A stretch of DNA of 64,000 nucleotides from Tenacibaculum dicentrarchi (GCF_900239345.1 NZ_OESZ01000001.1:1-64000); one strand, 5' to 3'. Positions 37,020-45,156 are shown, counted from the stretch's first letter. Program-made: numbers and translations. The notes: generated by a model from the sequence alone, not told the origin.

Positions 37020-38034
37020 CGTTTATAAATTCTAAATCGGTTAATGTGTTTAAAAAGACAAGAATATTTTCTTTTTCTTCTTCGGATAATGCAATTCCTA
37101 AGCGTCCGTCTGAATGTTTTAAAATAGGATCTAAATTTGGCGTATTTTGAACATCATTGCTATAAAAATCAAGCACTCTTTTTAGGGTATAAAAACGCCC
37201 GTCGTGCATATATGGTTTTGTTAAGGCGATGTTTCGTAAACTTGGCACTTTAAATTTAAAATTGTCTTTTTCATTTAAAGTAACCTTAGCCCTTCCTAAA
37301 TCTTTAAGTATCGGATGTTCCGCCAAACCATTATTTCGAAAAGAATCGTCTGTAAATAAATCTGTTTGATGACAAGAAGCACACTTTTCTTTAAAGCTTA
37401 CTAATCCTTGTTTTTCTTGAGCTGTAAAATTTCCACCTTCTTCATTTCTTACATATTTATCATATTTAGAATTTGAAGAAACCATCATCATCATAAACTG
37501 CGATAAGGCTTTAAGCATATTTGACATATTAATTTCACCATCATCAAAAGCCTGTTCAAATAATCTCTGATATTCATTATCGGCTTTTAATTTATCTAAA
37601 ACGCCTCCTATTGTTTCATTCATTTCAACAGGATTTGTTATTGGTAATATCGAAAAACGATTAAGGTTATCGGTGGCTCCATCGGCCATAAACTGCTTTA
37701 AAAAAGCAGCATTTTGAATAGGCGGCGTATTTCGAACCCCTTGCTGATCATCAATACCATGGCTAAATTGATGCCCGTGATGTGTAAACGCATTTGCTTG
37801 CAGATGACAAAAACCACATGAAATAGTTCCATCCGAAGATAATTTACCTTCATAAAATAGCTTTTTACCCAATTCAAAACCTTTTTCGGTTGGTGGGTTT
37901 GCCTCTAAATTATATGCTAAGTCGGGGAAATTAGCAGGTTTTTCAAAAACTAATGGAATTTTCACATAAGGTGCTTCTGCTTCTTTACACGATAACATCA
38001 ATAAGAAACTAAAAAAAAACAGTGTTTTTTTCAT
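37000..38034 (-). CDS. Diheme cytochrome c peroxidase / MbnH-like oxidase
   Basis: The 344-residue lipoprotein (MKKTLFFFSFLLMLSC, lipobox Cys 16) has two c-type haem sites: CGFCH at residues 73-77 and CASCH at 218-222. The spacing and the motifs VRNTPPIQNAAF (~100), DGATDNLNRFSILPITNPVEMN and VPSLRNIALTKPYMHDGRFYTLKRVLDFY match the MauG/CcpA superfamily. The neighbouring MbnP gene 74 bp upstream and the known MbnH-MbnP pair, in which MbnH oxidises a tryptophan of MbnP to kynurenine, support an MbnH role. A general peroxidase is the alternative. The stop overlaps the next gene by 20 bp. Confidence 0.88.
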   Translation of the reverse strand: MKKTLFFFSFLLMLSCKEAEAPYVKIPLVFEKPANFPDLAYNLEANPPTEKGFELGKKLFYEGKLSSDGTISCGFCHLQANAFTHHGHQFSHGIDDQQGVRNTPPIQNAAFLKQFMADGATDNLNRFSILPITNPVEMNETIGGVLDKLKADNEYQRLFEQAFDDGEINMSNMLKALSQFMMMMVSSNSKYDKYVRNEEGGNFTAQEKQGLVSFKEKCASCHQTDLFTDDSFRNNGLAEHPILKDLGRAKVTLNEKDNFKFKVPSLRNIALTKPYMHDGRFYTLKRVLDFYSNDVQNTPNLDPILKHSDGRLGIALSEEEKENILVFLNTLTDLEFINDERFSE

Positions 38035-38048
38035 AAAAACATTTTAGA

Positions 38049-38080
38049 AACCTCATCGTTTTTTTAAAGCCGATGAGGTT
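38049..38080. repeat. AACCTCATCG inverted repeat
   Basis: AACCTCATCG and CGATGAGGTT form a 10-bp stem around a 12-nt loop in the 74-bp gap between the mbnP and mbnH-like genes. On the plus strand the loop contains a T-run. It could fine-tune expression within the operon or be a cousin of the palindrome at 1073-1105. Confidence 0.5.
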
Positions 38081-38108
38081 GATCAATATATATTTTACAA
38101 GGAGCTAA

Positions 38109-38909
38109 TTAATGGTGTGCTCCTGAATTATGCACGTGATCTACAGTAAACATATGGTCTAATAAGTTGTCAAAAACTTTTCCTGCTTTTACACCGCCCA
38201 TAATACTACTTTGTTCTGATAATTTTATAGTATTTTTTCCTGCTAAAGTTTTAGAAACATCTACTTTTAAATGTACTTGAGGTGCATTTTCTTCAGATAC
38301 CGCCACATGTTCAATTGCTAAGGTTATTTCTTGATATAAAACAGTGTTTGCAAGGTGTACAGCATAGCCTGTTTCTTCTTTATTCGTTTGAGAAGTAAAA
38401 GAACCTTCAAAAGCTAAATTTTTATAACCTGCTGTCCAACTCCAAGTTAAACCGTATTTTCTTGCAGCTACCCAAAGGTCAATATTATCACCTGATTTAT
38501 CTGCTTTATACGTTTCTTCGTGATTTAAATATGTTTTTTTATCAACACCGATTCCAAATTTCATTTTGGTATATTTCCCAGCAGGAACATCTTTTAAATC
38601 AACTTTTAAATTTTTCACTTTTGTACCGCCACCTTCACTAATAATATAAAAACCTGGTACTGCTACTTCTTTTCCTTCTTCGTTAGTTAATGTAAAATTC
38701 CCTACAATATAATCTAAAGCATCAGGAGTTATTTTTTCATCATTTAAAGTATAGGTAGTCCCTAATATAAAATCGCCATCGGCCATTGCATGGTCAAATT
38801 CAACTGAAATGTCGTTTTTTCCTTTTAATACTAATTCATCATCATTATTACTACATGATACAGATACTAATAGTGTTGCTGCTGCAACTAAACTTAAAAT
38901 TTTATTCAT
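38109..38909 (-). CDS. MbnP-like copper-binding lipoprotein
   Basis: The 266-residue protein has a lipobox (LLVSVSC, Cys 19). NDISVEFDHAMADGDFILGTTYTLNDEKITPDALDYIVGNFTLTNEEG matches the MbnP N-terminal beta sandwich. GLTWSWTAGYKNLAFEGSF (residues ~153-172) holds W156 and W158 in the conserved W-x-W-x(2)-GYK/GYL segment where MbnP has the tryptophan that MbnH modifies. The C-terminus (DHMFTVDHVHNSGAHH) is rich in His and Met and could bind copper. An MbnH-like diheme gene follows, so modification to kynurenine is plausible. An 18-bp tandem repeat lies just before the ATG. Confidence 0.82.
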   Translation of the reverse strand: MNKILSLVAAATLLVSVSCSNNDDELVLKGKNDISVEFDHAMADGDFILGTTYTLNDEKITPDALDYIVGNFTLTNEEGKEVAVPGFYIISEGGGTKVKNLKVDLKDVPAGKYTKMKFGIGVDKKTYLNHEETYKADKSGDNIDLWVAARKYGLTWSWTAGYKNLAFEGSFTSQTNKEETGYAVHLANTVLYQEITLAIEHVAVSEENAPQVHLKVDVSKTLAGKNTIKLSEQSSIMGGVKAGKVFDNLLDHMFTVDHVHNSGAHH

Positions 38910-38914
38910 TTTTT

Positions 38915-38950
38915 AATTTTATTGATGTTTTTAATTTTATTGATGTTTTT
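38915..38950. repeat. Tandem 18-bp direct repeat before mbnP
   Basis: On the minus strand AAAAACATCAATAAAATT occurs twice in a row with no mismatch, 6 nt upstream of the mbnP start. It lies between the SUMF1 gene stop and the mbnP ATG. It could be a regulator site or simple slippage. Confidence 0.7.
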
Positions 38951-38964
38951 ATAAAAAAACTGCA

Positions 38965-39819
38965 TTATTTTTTATCGTATGCTACACGAAATCCGCTTAA
39001 ACTACCACTCGCAGAACGTGGATAACCAAGACGTGAAAATACTTGACAAAGATGCTCTCCAAAATGAAAATTTCCACCACGGATAATACGATTATCATCT
39101 TCTCCGCCTAACATAGCACTACCATCTGTTGGCGTACCAATGTATCCTTGATTGTACCATTTGTCTTGACACCATTCGGTTACATTTCCGCTCATATCAT
39201 AGATACCCAATTCGTTTGGGGTTTTTTGCCCTACGGGATGTGCATCAACTTTCGAGTTATCACGAAACCAAGCTACTTCATCTAAATTGTTACTTCCTGC
39301 ATATAAATAGTCATTTGTTTTAGCACCACCTTTTGCGGCATATTCCCATTCTGCCTCTGTTGGAAGCCTTCCGCCAACCCAATCAGAATAAGCACGTGAG
39401 CCATACCAAGTAACTACGACAACAGGTAGTTTTTCAGCACCTTCTTTTACTTTAAATGTGCCATCTATCTGTTCTATTTGGCATTCTTTTCGTTCAATAT
39501 TTAACCAGGTTGTAGCGTTTCCTTGATTATCTTGTCCTTCTATTTGATTTCCTTTCTCGTTCAAAAAAGCAGCATATTGGGCATTTGTTACCTCATATGT
39601 ACCCATATAAAAGGTAGCAACGGAAACTTTATGTTCAGGAAATTCATCTAATTCCCAGTTCTCTACAGGTTTGTTATCGTCTTTTTTACGACCCATTAAA
39701 AAAGAACCACCTTCCACTAAAACGCTGTCTATTTTTGGTTGCTCTTTACCTGTATTTTCTTCACTACAAGAAGTAAATAAAATTGCTGTAACGGCAACTA
39801 TTTTTAAAACTATGTTCAT
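38965..39819 (-). CDS. SUMF1/FGE-fold lipoprotein
   Basis: The 284-residue protein has a lipobox (LFTSC, Cys 18) and the formylglycine-generating-enzyme sulfatase fold: VEGGSFLMG near residue 36, FPEHKVSVATFYMGTYEVTNAQYAAFLN, GGRLPTEAEWEYAAKGG, YAGSNNLDEVAWFRDNS, ELGIYDMSGNVTEWCQDKW, RIIRGGNFHFGEHLCQVFSRLG and SGFRVA. In true FGE the RGGS..C....C motif has two copper-binding cysteines; here the first position is Phe and only the second Cys remains, so it is probably not a formylglycine-generating enzyme. It lies upstream of mbnP in the same orientation with 55 bp between. The function is open. Confidence 0.85.
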   Translation of the reverse strand: MNIVLKIVAVTAILFTSCSEENTGKEQPKIDSVLVEGGSFLMGRKKDDNKPVENWELDEFPEHKVSVATFYMGTYEVTNAQYAAFLNEKGNQIEGQDNQGNATTWLNIERKECQIEQIDGTFKVKEGAEKLPVVVVTWYGSRAYSDWVGGRLPTEAEWEYAAKGGAKTNDYLYAGSNNLDEVAWFRDNSKVDAHPVGQKTPNELGIYDMSGNVTEWCQDKWYNQGYIGTPTDGSAMLGGEDDNRIIRGGNFHFGEHLCQVFSRLGYPRSASGSLSGFRVAYDKK

Positions 39820-39838
39820 GTTATTTTTTTAATATATT

Positions 39839-39935
39839 GATCTCATTACTTTTAACGTAATGATCTGTTTTTAAACCTCACGCGTTGTAAAACAGTGAGA
39901 TTATTGATTATTAGTAATGATAAATAAATATCTTT
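39839..39935. other. Intergenic inverted repeats before the SUMF1 gene
   Basis: The 200-bp gap between the SUMF1 gene and the 129-codon gene holds ATTAC/GTAAT with a short loop (about 39845-39862) inside GATC ends, and CTCAC/GTGAG around 39877-39900. The region is otherwise AT-rich. No consensus -7 element is convincing. Confidence 0.4.
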
Positions 39936-40019
39936 AAATTATTCTAAGATATTTTTAACCATCATAATATCAATTTAATAAACAGCCTATAAAACCTATG
40001 TTAAAAACACAAGTATAAA

Positions 40020-40409
40020 TTAGGCTAACCGATATAAAAAAGAAGTGTTGGGCGGATGAAATGTAGCATTTTCAAACAGATAAGAATATGTTTGATTGTA
40101 GGTAAATAATGTTTTTTTATGATAAGCTGTTAAAGTGTTTTTTGGTAAATTAACCAACTCTATAAAACCTATCGGATAATCTTTAAGAACAATTTGAAGC
40201 GATTCAAAATCGTCTTGCTGCTGCTGTTCTATTTTTAACATTAATTGACATTTACCATTACAGGCAAGTTCAGGCTTGTCTTTGTTAATACACAAAACTT
40301 TAGAAATATAATCATAATTTATTGCATACTCCACAAACGGAGCCACTGGGCGCAACATAGCTACCAGATACAATAAAATAAAAAAATAGATACTTAACTT
40401 TTGTAACAA
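40020..40409 (-). CDS. Small membrane-anchored CNGKC protein
   Basis: The 129-residue protein has an N-terminal hydrophobic segment (LSIYFFILLYLVAMLRPVAPFVEY) and then C40, C50 and C54 in LCINKDKPELACNGKCQLMLKI. The -CNGKC- pattern with an upstream Cys is repeatedly seen in short flavobacterial proteins encoded near metal-related TonB receptors (recalled, not searched). The C-terminal part is rich in Tyr and Phe and contains FHPP. It has its own -7 element (40434-40441) and is divergent from a seven-cysteine protein. A role in copper or iron sensing or delivery is inferred. Confidence 0.72.
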   Translation of the reverse strand: MLQKLSIYFFILLYLVAMLRPVAPFVEYAINYDYISKVLCINKDKPELACNGKCQLMLKIEQQQQDDFESLQIVLKDYPIGFIELVNLPKNTLTAYHKKTLFTYNQTYSYLFENATFHPPNTSFLYRLA

Positions 40410-40433
40410 AACGTGTTTTTAAAATATAAAGAG

Positions 40434-40441
40434 CAAATATA
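40434..40441 (-). promoter_or_regulatory. -7 element of the CNGKC gene
   Basis: TATATTTG on the minus strand, 24 nt before the ATG at 40409. Together with the plus-strand element at 40511-40518 it makes a divergent promoter pair in a 127-bp gap. Confidence 0.6.
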
Positions 40442-40510
40442 GTTTAAGTATTTTTTTTACTACATTTTTTAGAGAATATAATATTATTTTTATTTGTTCT
40501 AAATAATCAT

Positions 40511-40518
40511 TACATTTG
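40511..40518 (+). promoter_or_regulatory. -7 element of the seven-cysteine gene
   Basis: TACATTTG matches TAnnTTTG. It overlaps the TTG codon at 40516, so translation cannot begin there; transcription would begin near 40525 and the first usable codon is ATG 40537. Confidence 0.6.
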
Positions 40519-40536
40519 CAACGAAATTACAGCAAA

Positions 40537-40758
40537 ATGATTATATTTTATACTCAAAATAAGGATGTTACGAAATTAACGCCGATTATTCCAATACAAC
40601 CAAAAGCAGTAGCAAAAGTACTTACAGCAACTTCTTGTAGTAGTGTTTGCTCTTCTAATTGTATAAAACCTAAAACTAGGTGTTGTAATAAGTACCAAAA
40701 AAAAGGCATCAACTGTAAGCGATGCCCTTTAACTTTTGATATAAAAATTGCTTCTTAA
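40537..40758 (+). CDS. Small seven-cysteine protein
   Basis: The 73-residue protein (from ATG 40537) has seven cysteines: C34, C38, C42, C49, C50, C60 and C63, in TSCSSVCSSNCIKPKTRCCNKYQKKGINCKRCP, with a lysine-rich segment KYQKKG between them. It lacks a signal peptide, so a cytoplasmic metal-binding or redox role is likely. It has its own promoter element, runs convergently into tyrS (stop codons touch at 40758/40759) and lies divergent from the CNGKC gene. The placement next to a probable copper locus suggests a metal chaperone or sink, which is inference. I do not recognise a named family. Confidence 0.6.
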   Translation: MIIFYTQNKDVTKLTPIIPIQPKAVAKVLTATSCSSVCSSNCIKPKTRCCNKYQKKGINCKRCPLTFDIKIAS

Positions 40759-42060
40759 TTAAAGAACTTTTAATAAAAAATAGCTCTTTTTTCCACGTTG
40801 TAATAACACGTATTTATCGGCTATTAAATCTTTTGATGTAATTAAAAAATCTTCTTTTACCTTTTCTTTATTTACCGAAACAGCATTTTCTTTTAAAGCT
40901 CTTTTAGCATCTCCGTTCGATTTTAAAAAGCTTGTTTTTCCTGATAAAGCATCAATCATTGATAAACCTGCTTGAATATCATCTTTAGAAACTTCGGCTT
41001 GTGGCACACCATCAAACACATCTAAAAAAGTTTGTTCATCTAGACTTTTTAAATCATCCGCTGTTGATTTTCCAAATAAAATATTTGACGCTGCAATAGC
41101 TTTTTCTAATTCTTCTTGCGAATGCACAAAAGTAGTAACTGCGTTAGCCAATGTTTTTTGAAGCGCTCTTTCGTGTGGTACTTCTTGATGTTTTTCAATT
41201 AAGTCGGCAATAGTTTGCTGATCTAAAAATGTAAATATCTTAATATATTTAGCCGCATCTTCATCCGAAGTATTTAACCAAAACTGGTAAAATTTATAAA
41301 CTGATGTTTTATCGGCATCTAACCATACATTTCCGCCTTCTGATTTCCCAAATTTTGAACCATCAGCTTTGGTAATTAATGGGCAGGTCATTGCGTAGGC
41401 TTTTGCTTCTTGTCCAACGTTCATTCTACGAACTAATTCCGTTCCTGTAGTAATGTTTCCCCATTGGTCAGAACCTCCCATTTGTAATAAACAGTTGTGG
41501 TTTTTATATAAATGATAAAAATCGTATCCCTGAATTAATTGGTAGGTAAATTCGGTAAAACTCATCCCTCCGGTAGTATCACCTGAAATTCTTTTTTTAA
41601 CAGATTCTTTTCCCATCATGTAGTTTACGGTAATTCGTTTCCCTACATCTCTAGCAAATTCGATGAAGGAGAAATCTTTCATCCAATCATAATTATTTAC
41701 TAATAATGGAGCGTTTTTAGCAGTGCTTTCAAAATTTAAAAAACGTGCTAAAGTTCGTTGAATTCCTGCTACATTTTTGGCTAATGCTTCTTCGTTTAAT
41801 AAATTACGTTCGTCTGATTTTCCTGACGGATCACCAATCATTCCTGTTGCACCACCTACTAAAGCTACGGGTTTATGCCCTGCTTTTTCTAAATGAACAA
41901 GTAATATAATAGGTACTAAACTTCCAATATGTAACGAATCAGAAGTTGGATCAAAACCAATATATGCTGCCGTCATTTCTTTTAGTAATTGCTCTTCAGT
42001 TCCTGGCATCATGTCGTGAATCATTCCACGCCAACGTAATTCTTCTACTAAGTTATTCAT
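40759..42060 (-). CDS. tyrS: Tyrosyl-tRNA synthetase
   Basis: Charges tRNA-Tyr. The 433-residue class I enzyme has [20 protein letters not shown] (HIGH at 43-46), [43 protein letters not shown] and [13 protein letters not shown] (KMSKS-type, 236-240). The C-terminal S4-like domain ends …[20 protein letters not shown] -7 element lies 85 nt upstream (42145-42152), leaving a leader of about 75 nt with only a weak TTTCTA/TAGAAA hairpin. Confidence 0.97.
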   Translation of the reverse strand: MNNLVEELRWRGMIHDMMPGTEEQLLKEMTAAYIGFDPTSDSLHIGSLVPIILLVHLEKAGHKPVALVGGATGMIGDPSGKSDERNLLNEEALAKNVAGIQRTLARFLNFESTAKNAPLLVNNYDWMKDFSFIEFARDVGKRITVNYMMGKESVKKRISGDTTGGMSFTEFTYQLIQGYDFYHLYKNHNCLLQMGGSDQWGNITTGTELVRRMNVGQEAKAYAMTCPLITKADGSKFGKSEGGNVWLDADKTSVYKFYQFWLNTSDEDAAKYIKIFTFLDQQTIADLIEKHQEVPHERALQKTLANAVTTFVHSQEELEKAIAASNILFGKSTADDLKSLDEQTFLDVFDGVPQAEVSKDDIQAGLSMIDALSGKTSFLKSNGDAKRALKENAVSVNKEKVKEDFLITSKDLIADKYVLLQRGKKSYFLLKVL

Positions 42061-42144
42061 TTTATTACTTTGTTAAAATTTGCTAAAAATGTGACTTTAA
42101 AACACAAAATGTTTCTACTATTTAGAAATATTTATGTTTTAACA

Positions 42145-42152
42145 CAAATATA
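42145..42152 (-). promoter_or_regulatory. -7 element of tyrS
   Basis: TATATTTG on the minus strand, 85 nt before the tyrS ATG. No -33 TTG at the right distance is visible. Confidence 0.5.
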
Positions 42153-42221
42153 AAGCTCTTTGGCATATATTTTGAAAAAGAATATATAGTTTTATCAAAA
42201 ATAATTTAAACTAAAAGAAGA

Positions 42222-43334
42222 ATGAAAAATTTATTAAAACCATTATTTATTGCCTGTAGTGCATTTTTAATCGGAACGACTTTTACGGGTTGTCAAGATG
42301 ATACAGGGTTAATTGAGGGTGGAGAAACAAGTACAGAATATAAGCTAGATGTAACTGCAACTAAATTAGACCCTGTTTTAAAAATCAACTCAACAGCAAA
42401 CAGTTTTGAAACTGTAAAAGTACATTTTGAAGGTGCTGAAAACAAAATGAGACGCCTATACATTACGCAAAGTCTTGATGGTGCTGATGCTAAATTATAC
42501 GATATTTCGGCATCAAATATTACTGTTAAATTAAATAATGACGACAGTTCTTTAAATTTAGGAGATGAAGCAAAACAAGGCTTTACCTATGACATTGTTT
42601 TTGATACTCCAGTAAGAAATAATCAAACTTATGTATATCAATTATGGACTACTCACGGAGGATTTGCAAACTTAAATAGTAAAGGAGATATTTCTAACCC
42701 ATATCATAAAAACTCTTATGATGAGGGAGCTCTTGGTACGATTGTCATCAATACAGGAAATGGAATTGGCGATGTAGCTGTAACCGAATTTACTACGGAA
42801 TTATCTAATTCTATTCAATTAAATGCTCCTGATAGTAATGGAAAAACACAAAGTTTCGTTTCTATTTTAAATGGAAAAACGTATAAAATTACACAACAAA
42901 ACGTAAATTCTGCAACGCATACTTTTACAGATGCTGAAAAAGAAAAAAATGCTGAAAATGTAGCTTATTGGGATTTTGGTTATTATTATGTAGGCGGTGC
43001 AAATTTTGCCTCTACAAATGTATATTCTGATAAATTCGAATTTATTGATATTAATAAAATTTCTGGATTAAATCAAGAGCAATTAAATAAATTTTACTTC
43101 AAAAAATCTTCTTTAGATTTTGATGCTATTACTAAAAATTCTGATTTAGAAAGTGTTACTAAAGGTTCTCAAGATATTAAGAATGTTAAAGTAAATGATG
43201 TGATTGAATTTGTTGATGGTAAATCTGGTGCTAAAGGAGTCATTAAAGTTAATGCTATTAATGGAACTCATGGTAATGATGATAATATCAAATTTAGCGT
43301 AAAAGTTCAAAATGCTAATTTTCTTAAATTATAA
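42222..43334 (+). CDS. Lipoprotein of unknown function
   Basis: The 370-residue protein has a signal sequence and lipobox (FLIGTTFTGC, Cys 24). The mature part is acidic, rich in Asn, Asp and Lys, and beta-rich (…KLDVTATKLDPVLKINSTANSFETVKVHFEGAENKMRRLYITQS; YVYQLWTTHGGFANLNSKGD). No catalytic motif or known domain is recognised. It is a single gene with a terminator of its own at 43354. Such proteins are common on the flavobacterial outer surface; the exact role is unknown. Confidence 0.7.
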   Translation: MKNLLKPLFIACSAFLIGTTFTGCQDDTGLIEGGETSTEYKLDVTATKLDPVLKINSTANSFETVKVHFEGAENKMRRLYITQSLDGADAKLYDISASNITVKLNNDDSSLNLGDEAKQGFTYDIVFDTPVRNNQTYVYQLWTTHGGFANLNSKGDISNPYHKNSYDEGALGTIVINTGNGIGDVAVTEFTTELSNSIQLNAPDSNGKTQSFVSILNGKTYKITQQNVNSATHTFTDAEKEKNAENVAYWDFGYYYVGGANFASTNVYSDKFEFIDINKISGLNQEQLNKFYFKKSSLDFDAITKNSDLESVTKGSQDIKNVKVNDVIEFVDGKSGAKGVIKVNAINGTHGNDDNIKFSVKVQNANFLKL

Positions 43335-43353
43335 TTTAATAAAATAGTTAAAT

Positions 43354-43387
43354 AAAAAGAGGTCGATATTTCGACCTCTTTTTTTGT
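43354..43387 (+). terminator. Terminator after the 370-codon lipoprotein gene
   Basis: AAAAAGAGGTCG and CGACCTCTTTTT form a perfect stem with a short loop, about 20 nt past the stop. The T-run continues for seven bases. Confidence 0.9.
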
Positions 43388-43398
43388 TTAAAATAATT

Positions 43399-43406
43399 TA
43401 TCTTTG
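43399..43406 (+). promoter_or_regulatory. -7 element directly before the epimerase gene
   Basis: TATCTTTG ends 4 nt before the ATG at 43411. If used, the transcript would begin at or next to the start codon. A -33 element is not clear. Confidence 0.4.
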
Positions 43407-43410
43407 AGTC

Positions 43411-44415
43411 ATGATTTTAGTTACAGGAGGAACAGGCTTAGTAGGCGCACATTTATTATATCATCTAACTCAAAAAGAGGATAAGGTTCGGGCAATTTAT
43501 AGAACCGATGAAAAACGAGAACATGTAAAAAAAATATTTTCTTTTTATACTGATAATGTTGAACATCTTTTTTCTAAAATACAATGGATTCAAGCAGATA
43601 TTACCGAAACCCCTTCATTAGAATCTGTTTTTAAAGATATTACCCAAGTATATCATTGTGCAGCTTTAGTTTCTTTTAATCCGAAAGATTACCAAAAAAT
43701 GCGTCAAGTAAATATTGAAGGAACCGCAAATATTGTTAATTTTTCTATTGAAAATAAGGTTAAAAAATTCTGTTTTGTAAGCTCAATCGCTGCATTTGGC
43801 GATGCCATAAACTCCAAACCAATCGATGAAGAAAATGAATGGTCAGATAGCGATACGCACAGCGGATATGCCATTACAAAATATGGCGCAGAAATGGAAG
43901 TTTGGCGAGGCAGTCAAGAAGGTTTAGAGGTTGTAATTGTAAACCCAGGCGTTATTTTAGGAAGCGGTTTTTGGCAAGAAGGATCTGGTAAATTATTTAC
44001 CCAAATAAACAATGGTTTTAATTTTTATACCCAAGGAATTACAGGTTTTGTAGGCGTGCAAGACGTAGTAAAAGCCATGCTTTTATTAATGAAATCAGAC
44101 AATAAAAATGTTAAAAACGAACGGTTTATTTTGGTTTCAGAAAACAAATCGTTTAAAGAAATTTTAGATACAATTGCCGATAGTTTACATAAAAAACCTC
44201 CTACAATAAAGGTATCAAAAACCCTAAGCGCATTGGCTTGGCGGGTTAGTTTCTTAGTGTCGTTACTAACAAAAAAGAAGCCGTTGCTAACTAAACATAC
44301 AGCGCGGGCTTCTCATAATATATCGTACTATTCTTCTTCTAAAATAGAAAAAGCACTAGCCTTTAAATTTGAACTAATTAGTTCGCAAATTGCTAAAATT
44401 AGCAAAACGTTTTAA
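43411..44415 (+). CDS. NAD(P)-dependent epimerase/dehydratase family protein
   Basis: The 334-residue protein is an extended short-chain dehydrogenase. ILVTGGTGLVGAHLLYHL is the TGxxGxxG nucleotide motif at the N-terminus, VYHCAALVSFNPKDY follows, and SGYAITKYGAEMEVWR near residue 153 holds the catalytic YxxxK. VVIVNPGVILGSGFW matches the substrate-binding part of NmrA/NAD_binding_10-like members. It lacks markers of a specific sugar epimerase, so the substrate is unknown. The stop is 3 nt from the convergent DUF4296 gene. Confidence 0.88.
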   Translation: MILVTGGTGLVGAHLLYHLTQKEDKVRAIYRTDEKREHVKKIFSFYTDNVEHLFSKIQWIQADITETPSLESVFKDITQVYHCAALVSFNPKDYQKMRQVNIEGTANIVNFSIENKVKKFCFVSSIAAFGDAINSKPIDEENEWSDSDTHSGYAITKYGAEMEVWRGSQEGLEVVIVNPGVILGSGFWQEGSGKLFTQINNGFNFYTQGITGFVGVQDVVKAMLLLMKSDNKNVKNERFILVSENKSFKEILDTIADSLHKKPPTIKVSKTLSALAWRVSFLVSLLTKKKPLLTKHTARASHNISYYSSSKIEKALAFKFELISSQIAKISKTF

Positions 44416-44417
44416 TT

Positions 44418-44879
44418 TTATTTTTCAATCAAATAAGGCTTTCTTTGAGGTCTTTTTTCTATTGATAAATTTTTAGAACCTTTTCTTAACTTTTTATCGA
44501 AAGGTATCAACTCTTTTTTAGCTAAAGAATCTTTTATTTTTCTTTTTTCCATATAAAAAGAAGCCAATGAATCTATATTCGACTTTACTATTTTCAGTAA
44601 ATCGGTATATTCCTCTGGCTTAGAGGTATAATATACGTTACTTTGATTAAAACGAGTACTGTCAATACTATATTTTTGATAAACATAATACATATAATTT
44701 TCATCTCGCTTTAAAAACTTGTTCTTTATATTTTTAGCCGACGATACAATATACATATCGGTTAATAAAGCAACCATAGAATCTTTTGGAATCAGGTTTT
44801 TAGGCTTTTCATACATCGTATTACTTGTGCTACAAGACGCTAAAATTAAAACACAAACAAGTAGTATCTTATTTTTCAT
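44418..44879 (-). CDS. DUF4296 lipoprotein
   Basis: The 153-residue protein has a lipobox (LLVCVLILASC, Cys 16) and the DUF4296 pattern: NLIPKDSMVALLTDMYIVSSAK, YVYQKYSIDSTRFNQSNVYYTSKPEEYTDLLK and SNIDSLASFYMEKR. The family is frequent in Bacteroidota; the role is unknown. Its start overlaps the end of the 89-residue gene upstream by 11 bp, and these two form part of a run with pyrC and the mannosyltransferase-like gene. Confidence 0.85.
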   Translation of the reverse strand: MKNKILLVCVLILASCSTSNTMYEKPKNLIPKDSMVALLTDMYIVSSAKNIKNKFLKRDENYMYYVYQKYSIDSTRFNQSNVYYTSKPEEYTDLLKIVKSNIDSLASFYMEKRKIKDSLAKKELIPFDKKLRKGSKNLSIEKRPQRKPYLIEK

Positions 44880-45138
44880 TTTTTAATGATTTTTTAAATA
44901 AACCTTCATTGGTTTTAAACTGATAAAAATTTAAAACAATACATAGTATCATAAAAAATACTATATTTTTAAATAAAGGCATTATTAAATTTTGATCCAC
45001 CAAAAAAGCGTTATCGCTTAGCGCAAATAAAATAGGTAGCACTAGTAAAAATAAAGAAACTTTAAAATTATTTAATAAAAGAAACTTTATTTTATTTTTA
45101 CGTTTTTCTTCCCAATAAGATAAAAAATCATTGTTCAT
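44869..45138 (-). CDS. Small membrane protein of unknown function
   Basis: The 89-residue protein begins with a charged lead (DFLSYWEEKRKNKIKFLLLNNFK) and has two hydrophobic segments (~28-45 and ~55-72). It ends with a basic tail. It lies 18 bp after pyrC and overlaps the DUF4296 gene by 11 bp, so it belongs to the same operon. No homologous family is recognised. Confidence 0.65.
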   Translation of the reverse strand: MNNDFLSYWEEKRKNKIKFLLLNNFKVSLFLLVLPILFALSDNAFLVDQNLIMPLFKNIVFFMILCIVLNFYQFKTNEGLFKKSLKNEK

Positions 45139-45156
45139 ATTTCTCTTGTTTATCTT

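Noticed and set aside
38965..39819. Active formylglycine-generating enzyme with a sulfatase partner
   Set aside because: The active-site cysteine pair is incomplete and no sulfatase gene is present in the window.
40516..40536. TTG start seven codons upstream of the seven-cysteine gene
   Set aside because: The -7 element TACATTTG (40511-40518) covers this codon, so it would not be in the transcript; ATG 40537 is used instead.
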